Source: a virus
Strand: one strand, 5' to 3'
DNA: 39,990 bases
Virus record (IMG/VR): IMGVR_UViG_3300044960_000472
Location: 1-39,990 of that record
Shown here: piece after piece, positions 36,479 to 39,990 of the stretch
How the letters are laid out: every line of letters starts with the position of its first letter
Numbering within the stretch: position 1 is the first letter of the stretch
Made by a program: the position numbers and the translations under genes
The notes under the pieces: model-generated
The model's database searches: none
Told to the model about the DNA's origin: nothing
What the model saw: the letters and a program-made list of their open reading frames with translations, nothing else

Positions 36479-37911
36479 GCGACCTGTTCGCGCACGCATC
36501 GAACTCGCGCGCGGCCGCGCGCCGTCCCACGCCGCCGCATTCGCTCGAAGCAGAGGAGAGCGTCGTCGGTGGGATCCTGCTGCACGCAGGCTCGCTCAAC
36601 CGCGTCGCCGACTTCCTCGGACCCGACGACTTCTATCACCCGGCGCTCCGCGCGATCTACGAGGCGATGCTCGACCTCGACCAGGCGGGGAAGCCGGTCG
36701 ATTCGATCACCGTCGGCGAGCAGCTGAAGGCCAGAGACACGATCGACAAGCTCCGCGCCTTTGGCGGCCTCGACTTCCTCACCGAGCTCATGGGGAAGGT
36801 CGTCACCGTCGAGAACATCGAGTTCCACGGGCGCATCGTTCGCGGCAAGGCGACGGCGCGACGGCTCGTGTCGGCGTGCGGGGAGATCGCTGCACGCGGC
36901 TACGGCGAGTACGGCGACGTCGACACGTTCATCGACGAGGCCGAGCGCGCGATCTTCGAAGTCGCGCAACGCGCCGAGCGCTCGACGTTCGAGCACGCGA
37001 AGCCGCTCGTGAAGAAGGCCGTCGCCGCGATCGGTGAGCGGTATCAGCGACGAGACGTTGTCACCGGCGTCGCGACCGAGTGGACGCGGTTCGACGAGCT
37101 CACATCAGGTCTGCAACCCGGCGACCTCATCGTCGTCGGCGCGCGGCCGTCGATGGGGAAGACGAGCTGGGCACTGCAGGCGGCGATGCGCGCCGGTTTT
37201 CGTGGTGTCCCCGCGCTGATCTTCTCGCTCGAGATGTCGAAGCTCTCGCTCGTCGAGAGGATGATCGCGTGCGAGGCGCGGATCGATTCGTCGAAGCTGC
37301 GGCGAGGAACGCTCGACCAGCGCGATTGGGTTCAGCTCACGAAGGCCGCGACGGCGATCGCCAAGGCGCCGATTTACATCGACGACACGAGCGCGCCGAC
37401 GCTCCTCGAGCTGCGTGCAAAGGCCCGTCGCTGGCGCTCCGACAAGCGCATCTTCACGGACAAGACGCCGACGTTCAGCGGTAGCGACAAGCCGCAGGGC
37501 TTGATCGTCATCGACTACCTGCAGCTCGTGCAAGGACGCGCGTCGAAGGACGACAACCGTCAGCGCGAGGTCGCGGACATCAGCCGTGGGTTGAAGTCGC
37601 TCGCAAAGGACCTCGGAGTTCCGATCGTGGCGCTCTCACAACTGAACCGCTCGCTCGAGAGCCGCGAGGACAAGCGGCCGCGAATGAGCGACCTCCGTGA
37701 GAGCGGCGCCGTCGAGCAAGACGCCGACGTGATCTGCTTCCTCTATCGCGAGGAGTACTACGCGAAGGAGATGACGCCCGCGGAGCTGCAGGGCGTCGCC
37801 GAAGTCATTGTCGCGAAGCAGCGCAACGGCGCGACGGGGACGGTGCCGCTCGCGTTCCTGAACGTCTACACGCGTTTCGAGAATCTCTCGTCGCCGAGAG
37901 AGCTCTTTTGA
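36475..37911 (+). CDS. dnaB: DnaB-type replicative helicase
   Basis: A 478-residue hexameric helicase, close to full bacterial length (E. coli 471). The N-terminal domain (about 20-125: P-P-H-S-L-E-A-E-E-S-V-V-G-G, F-Y-H-P-A-L-R-A-I-Y) is complete. The RecA-like domain has Walker A G-A-R-P-S-M-G-K-T (222-230), Walker B L-I-V-I-D-Y-L-Q-L (343-351) and L-S-Q-L-N-R (388-393) with D-L-R-E-S-G-A-V-E-Q-D-A-D. It unwinds DNA at the fork. Mu uses the host DnaB loaded by PriA/DnaC, so an own copy is unusual. No separate loader is seen; the MuB-like ATPase could interact. Confidence 0.93.
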   Translation: MSDLFAHASNSRAAARRPTPPHSLEAEESVVGGILLHAGSLNRVADFLGPDDFYHPALRAIYEAMLDLDQAGKPVDSITVGEQLKARDTIDKLRAFGGLDFLTELMGKVVTVENIEFHGRIVRGKATARRLVSACGEIAARGYGEYGDVDTFIDEAERAIFEVAQRAERSTFEHAKPLVKKAVAAIGERYQRRDVVTGVATEWTRFDELTSGLQPGDLIVVGARPSMGKTSWALQAAMRAGFRGVPALIFSLEMSKLSLVERMIACEARIDSSKLRRGTLDQRDWVQLTKAATAIAKAPIYIDDTSAPTLLELRAKARRWRSDKRIFTDKTPTFSGSDKPQGLIVIDYLQLVQGRASKDDNRQREVADISRGLKSLAKDLGVPIVALSQLNRSLESREDKRPRMSDLRESGAVEQDADVICFLYREEYYAKEMTPAELQGVAEVIVAKQRNGATGTVPLAFLNVYTRFENLSSPRELF

Positions 37912-37959
37912 CCTGCACGGTGGAGACGACGCCCGTCTCCGAGGGAGGAAAAATGCCCC

Positions 37960-38139
37960 ATGAAACACGGTTCGCTGAAACGATTGGGACAGATGCTCGA
38001 ATGTCTGATTCAGGGCGGGGTCGGGCCCGGGATCATCGTCGAGGTGACGCTTCGCAAGAAGCCACCGTCGAAGTCGGTGACGCGGACGATCCGGCGTCGG
38101 CGGGTTCGACGGCTGCCGAGCCGGCCGAGGGTGCGATGA
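37960..38139 (+). CDS. Short basic protein (competing frames)
   Basis: A 59-residue frame: M-K-H-G-S-L-K-R-L-G-Q-M-L-E-C-L-I, then I-I-V-E-V-T-L-R-K-K-P and an Arg-rich tail. Its stop overlaps the next ATG (ATGA), like most joints in this operon. However, GGAGG is better spaced for ATG 37953 in another frame, which would give a 120-residue Asp/Ala-rich protein ending at 38315. Which frame is used cannot be settled here. Confidence 0.42.
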   Translation: MKHGSLKRLGQMLECLIQGGVGPGIIVEVTLRKKPPSKSVTRTIRRRRVRRLPSRPRVR

Positions 38140-38315
38140 CTCCCGGCGAAGTCTCGACGCTGGACACTCGCACGCTCCGCGAGGCTGAGATCGCTGGGCG
38201 CCTCTTCAAGTTCACGTCGAACGTCGCCCGGACCATCTCTACGCTGCGCATGAAGATGCGCCGCGAGAAGAGGCTTCACCTCATCGAACTCGACGGAGGA
38301 CGCGATGACCAATAG
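38136..38315 (+). CDS. Small helical protein before the DUF7768 gene
   Basis: A 59-residue product from ATG 38136: L-R-E-A-E-I-A-G-R-L-F-K-F-T-S-N-V-A-R then basic helix M-K-M-R-R-E-K-R-L. In the same frame the sequence is open back to ATG 37953 (120 residues). The C-terminal half is better conserved in character than the N-terminal half, so the short form is preferred. Stop overlaps the next start by 11 bases. Confidence 0.5.
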   Translation: MTPGEVSTLDTRTLREAEIAGRLFKFTSNVARTISTLRMKMRREKRLHLIELDGGRDDQ

Positions 38316-38850
38316 CCGTCGCTGGCGCTGCGTCGCCATCGAATCGCCGTTCGCCGATGTCGCGCGCAACCTCTCGTATCTGCGCGCGGCGATGCGCGAC
38401 TGCATTTTCCGCGGCGAGGCGCCCTTTGCGTCGCACGGTCTCTACACGCAGTGGGGCGTCCTCGACGACGACAAGCCGATCGAGCGCGAGCTCGGGATCA
38501 CCGCGGGCTTCGCGTGGGGCGAGCGCGCCGACGCTGTCGTCGTCTACACCGATCTCGGTATCTCGTCTGGGATGGAACGCGGGATCGCACGCGCCGAGGC
38601 GAACGGTTGTCCCGTCGAGTACCGCGAGCTCGGCGAGGGGTGGTCCGCTCCGAAGATCGTCGCGCCGTTTTCCATCGGAGATATCGTGCTCGTCTCCGGC
38701 GAGACGCCTTTCTTTCGGGTCCTACAAGTCGTGCTCGACGGTGACCCGCAAGGTTTTCGCCTGCAGCTCGAGCCCGTCGGCGTCGAAGGCGCGCTCCTTG
38801 TCATTCCGGCGTGGCGATGCCGCCGCGTTCCGCGTCCGGAGGTGCGATGA
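38305..38850 (+). CDS. DUF7768-like protein (deoxyribosyltransferase-like fold) with C-terminal barrel
   Basis: A 181-residue protein. Residues 8-108 match the nucleoside-deoxyribosyltransferase-like DUF7768 pattern: I-E-S-P-F near the start, P-F-A-S-H-G-L-Y-T-Q (40-49), R-A-D-A-V-V-V-Y-T-D-L-G-I-S-S-G-M (74-90), then A-R-A-E-A-N-G-C-P-V. The C-terminal 70 residues (F-S-I-G-D-I-V-L-V-S-G, F-F-R-V-L-Q-V-V-L) look like a small beta-barrel not usual in the family. It may act on nucleosides, nucleotides or related ligands. Stop overlaps the sigma-factor start. Confidence 0.72.
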   Translation: MTNSRRWRCVAIESPFADVARNLSYLRAAMRDCIFRGEAPFASHGLYTQWGVLDDDKPIERELGITAGFAWGERADAVVVYTDLGISSGMERGIARAEANGCPVEYRELGEGWSAPKIVAPFSIGDIVLVSGETPFFRVLQVVLDGDPQGFRLQLEPVGVEGALLVIPAWRCRRVPRPEVR

Positions 38851-39677
38851 TGATGCGCTCACCGCGGCTCTCGCTCGAGGAGCAGAACGAGCTCGCGCGT
38901 CGGTGGCGCGCGAGCGGCGACGTCAAGGCGCTCAACCGTCTCGTCGAGTCGCACGTCGCGTACGCCATCGCCTACGTCACGAGATACGGCACAATGGCGG
39001 AGCGCGATGACCTGATTCAGGAGGCGCAGCTCGGCCTCGTCGAGGCGGCTCGGCGGTTTGACCCTGATCGGGGTGTGCCGTTCACGGCGTATTGCCGCTT
39101 CTGGATCAAGGCGTTCACGCTGCGCGCGATCGCGGCGAGTCACAGCGTCTCGCTGTGCCGTTCGGCGCTGGGCGTGCGCACCGCGTATCACCGAGCGCCG
39201 TCGATGCGAGCTCGACTCGAGGCCGCCGGGCTCCCCGCGACCGACGAGCACGTCGCGGCGGCGCTCGGCGTGACGTCGCGGGACGTCGCCGACGTCGAGG
39301 CGGCGCGACGCGTGCCCCTCAGCTTCGACGCGGAACCCGAAAACGCGAGGTCGTTGCACGATAGGCTCGGCGACACCTTCGATCTCGAGCAGCTCTTCGA
39401 GGACGCCAAGCGGCGCGAGCTCGTTCGTGCGCAGCTCGGGCGGCTTTCACCGCGCCTTCGAATGATCGTCGAATGGCGGATGAACGGCATGTCTCTCGGC
39501 GCGATCGGTGATCACCTCGGCCTCTCGCGTGAACGCATCCGTCAGCTCGAGCTCCGCGCGATGAAGGGGATTCGGCGGGGTCTCGAGTCCTCGGCGGCGA
39601 CTCGCGCCCTCGCCACCCGCTCACGGCCCTTGGCGAGCAGTTACAAACGGGGTCCGGACAAACGGGTTCGCGTGTGA
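38847..39677 (+). CDS. RpoH-like sigma-70 family factor, likely late-gene activator
   Basis: A 276-residue sigma factor. ATG 38847 has GGAGG 4 bases before it and overlaps the previous stop; two further ATGs follow. Region 2 (30-95) shows D-D-L-I-Q-E-A-Q-L-G-L-V-E-A-A-R-R-F-D and F-T-A-Y-C-R-F-W-I-K-A. The next part (L-G-V-T-S-R-D-V-A-D-V-E) resembles heat-shock sigma RpoH. Region 4 (195-245) has a helix-turn-helix S-L-G-A-I-G-D-H-L-G-L-S-R-E-R-I-R-Q-L-E. Region 1.1 is absent. Last gene of the early operon, so it would appear before late transcription, in the role of Mu Mor/C. Confidence 0.88.
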   Translation: MMMRSPRLSLEEQNELARRWRASGDVKALNRLVESHVAYAIAYVTRYGTMAERDDLIQEAQLGLVEAARRFDPDRGVPFTAYCRFWIKAFTLRAIAASHSVSLCRSALGVRTAYHRAPSMRARLEAAGLPATDEHVAAALGVTSRDVADVEAARRVPLSFDAEPENARSLHDRLGDTFDLEQLFEDAKRRELVRAQLGRLSPRLRMIVEWRMNGMSLGAIGDHLGLSRERIRQLELRAMKGIRRGLESSAATRALATRSRPLASSYKRGPDKRVRV

Positions 39678-39902
39678 TTACCACTGCTTAGCTGATCCTC
39701 TCTCGTGTCCGGACAATGTTTGTCCGGCTAATCGTCCGGTCACTTTCTATCTCCGCGTAAACCTTAGTGACGATGTGCGTTTAACCGCGCTTCGTGTGAA
39801 AGATCTCGTGGATCGTCCGACATCACACCGGCGCGCCGTGTTCCGCAGTCGTTCCGTGCGGTTATCGCGTGTTTCTGTCGCCTCACTCGGGTTCTCTCGT
39901 CT
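39678..39902. other. Non-coding right-end region with repeated sites
   Basis: No gene was seen between the sigma-factor stop and the right repeat. The region is less G+C-rich than the genes and holds the TGTCCGG cluster (from 39652) and three GGTTNNCGCG-like motifs (39755, 39778, 39860). In Mu the ends carry several transposase-binding sites. These repeats are candidates for such sites. Confidence 0.6.
39710..39728. repeat. Perfect palindrome CCGGACAA-TGT-TTGTCCGG
   Basis: Two perfect 8-base arms around TGT, 33 bases after the sigma-factor stop. A half-site TCCGGACAAAC lies at 39653 inside the sigma-factor end, and the core TGTCCGG recurs in both copies of the 46-bp repeat near the transposase start. 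It could be a terminator stem (no T-run) or a protein-binding site. Confidence 0.65.
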
Positions 39903-39922
39903 TCTGCAAGATCTCCTGACGG
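39903..39922. repeat. Right terminal inverted repeat of the phage
   Basis: TCTGCAAGATCTCCTGACGG is the reverse complement of 51-70 but for one base. Read inward on the minus strand the end is TGTAGT-CCGTCAGGAG, so TG, the usual MuA-type terminal dinucleotide, occurs 6 bases outside the repeat here (39927-39928) but not at the left end. Confidence 0.7.
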
Positions 39923-39990
39923 ACTACAATCGAACAGGCGCAGGTTGCCGACGTCCTTGCCGGTGGTGTTGTCGTAGCCGAGGAGCCCGA
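39923..39990 (-). pseudogene. Right flank, probable interrupted host gene fragment
   Basis: On the minus strand an open frame reads G-L-L-G-Y-D-N-T-T-G-K-D-V-G-N-L-R-L-F-D up to the phage junction, with normal codon use for this host. It looks like the inner part of a host protein broken by the insertion. The family is not recognised, and continuity with the left flank could not be shown. Confidence 0.4.

Larger units (their letters stand above)
51..39922. mobile_element. Mu-like transposable phage (prophage), about 39.9 kb
   Basis: The segment between the inverted repeats contains a MuA-like DDE transposase and MuB-like AAA+ ATPase, a CI/LexA-type repressor, and a complete set of Mu-order head and contractile-tail genes. 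Genome length is close to that of Mu (about 37 kb). Unlike Mu, where early and late genes run the same way, the early and late operons diverge from a central repressor; as I recall, some Mu-like phages such as BcepMu also carry divergent blocks. Integration as a prophage is inferred from the apparently host-coding right flank; a packaged phage genome with host ends is the alternative. Confidence 0.88.

Noticed and set aside
1-39990. tRNA genes, rRNA genes and CRISPR arrays
   Set aside because: No cloverleaf-like sequence, rRNA stretch or regularly spaced repeat was noticed on either strand. Read by eye only.

Overview
The window is an almost complete Mu-like transposable phage, integrated as a prophage or assembled with short flanks. 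Base composition is strongly G+C-rich (about two thirds by eye), with codons ending mostly in G or C. A high-GC Gram-negative host is implied by the Rz/Rz1-type spanins and Sec/lipoprotein signals; a myxobacterial or related proteobacterial host is only a guess. A near-perfect 20-bp inverted repeat (51-70 and 39903-39922, one mismatch) marks the approximate phage ends. About 50-70 bp of probable host sequence lies outside on each side, and the right flank reads as coding on the minus strand.

Layout: two long operons diverge from a central control region at 27.9-29.4 kb. The leftward (minus-strand) late operon, 27.9 kb down to 75, follows Mu late gene order: amidase endolysin, holin-like membrane protein, spanins, gp25/gp26-like proteins, terminase small (gp27/DUF3486) and large (gp28) subunits, portal (gp29/DUF935), MuF (gp30), protease with nested scaffold (I/Z), capsid decoration protein and major capsid, DUF1320 (gp36), gpG, DUF1834 (gp37), DUF2635 (gp38), sheath (L), tube (M), tail assembly chaperone with a -1 frameshift (gp41), tape measure (gp42), N, P, gp45, gp46, gp47 (baseplate J), gp48, then tail fibre and accessory genes. 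The rightward (plus-strand) early operon, 29.0-39.7 kb, holds a Ner/Cro-like regulator, a DDE transposase (MuA), an AAA+ ATPase (MuB), small unknown genes, a LexA-type winged-helix/zinc-finger protein, a lipoprotein-like protein, a MazG-like pyrophosphohydrolase, a GemA-like protein, a complete DnaB-type replicative helicase, a DUF7768-like protein and, last, an RpoH-like sigma-70 factor.

Regulation as inferred: a LexA/CI-type self-cleaving repressor (28057-28992, minus) faces the Ner-like gene across a 55-bp gap with two TAGGACT repeats. The leader of the late operon (27928-28056) carries two copies of a bipartite element, GCTTAGAA-N9-GARACC on the minus strand. The early operon ends in a sigma factor and I saw no Mor/C-type activator, so the simplest model is that the phage sigma factor switches on the late operon from this leader. 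This would differ from Mu, where Mor and C activate host sigma-70 promoters.

Most noteworthy: (1) two homopolymeric A tracts (A10 in portal, A9 in the tail chaperone), each joining two reading frames through a -1 shift, the first predicting a portal-MuF fusion; (2) the phage-encoded RpoH-like sigma factor paired with repeated elements before the late operon; (3) a DnaB helicase in a transposable phage; (4) a 46-bp tandem duplication that sets the transposase start and reading frame; (5) strong perfect hairpins between the capsid, tail-sheath and neighbouring genes; (6) Sec signal peptides on the tail-fibre gene and the last gene, encoded by a nearly identical 30-bp module.
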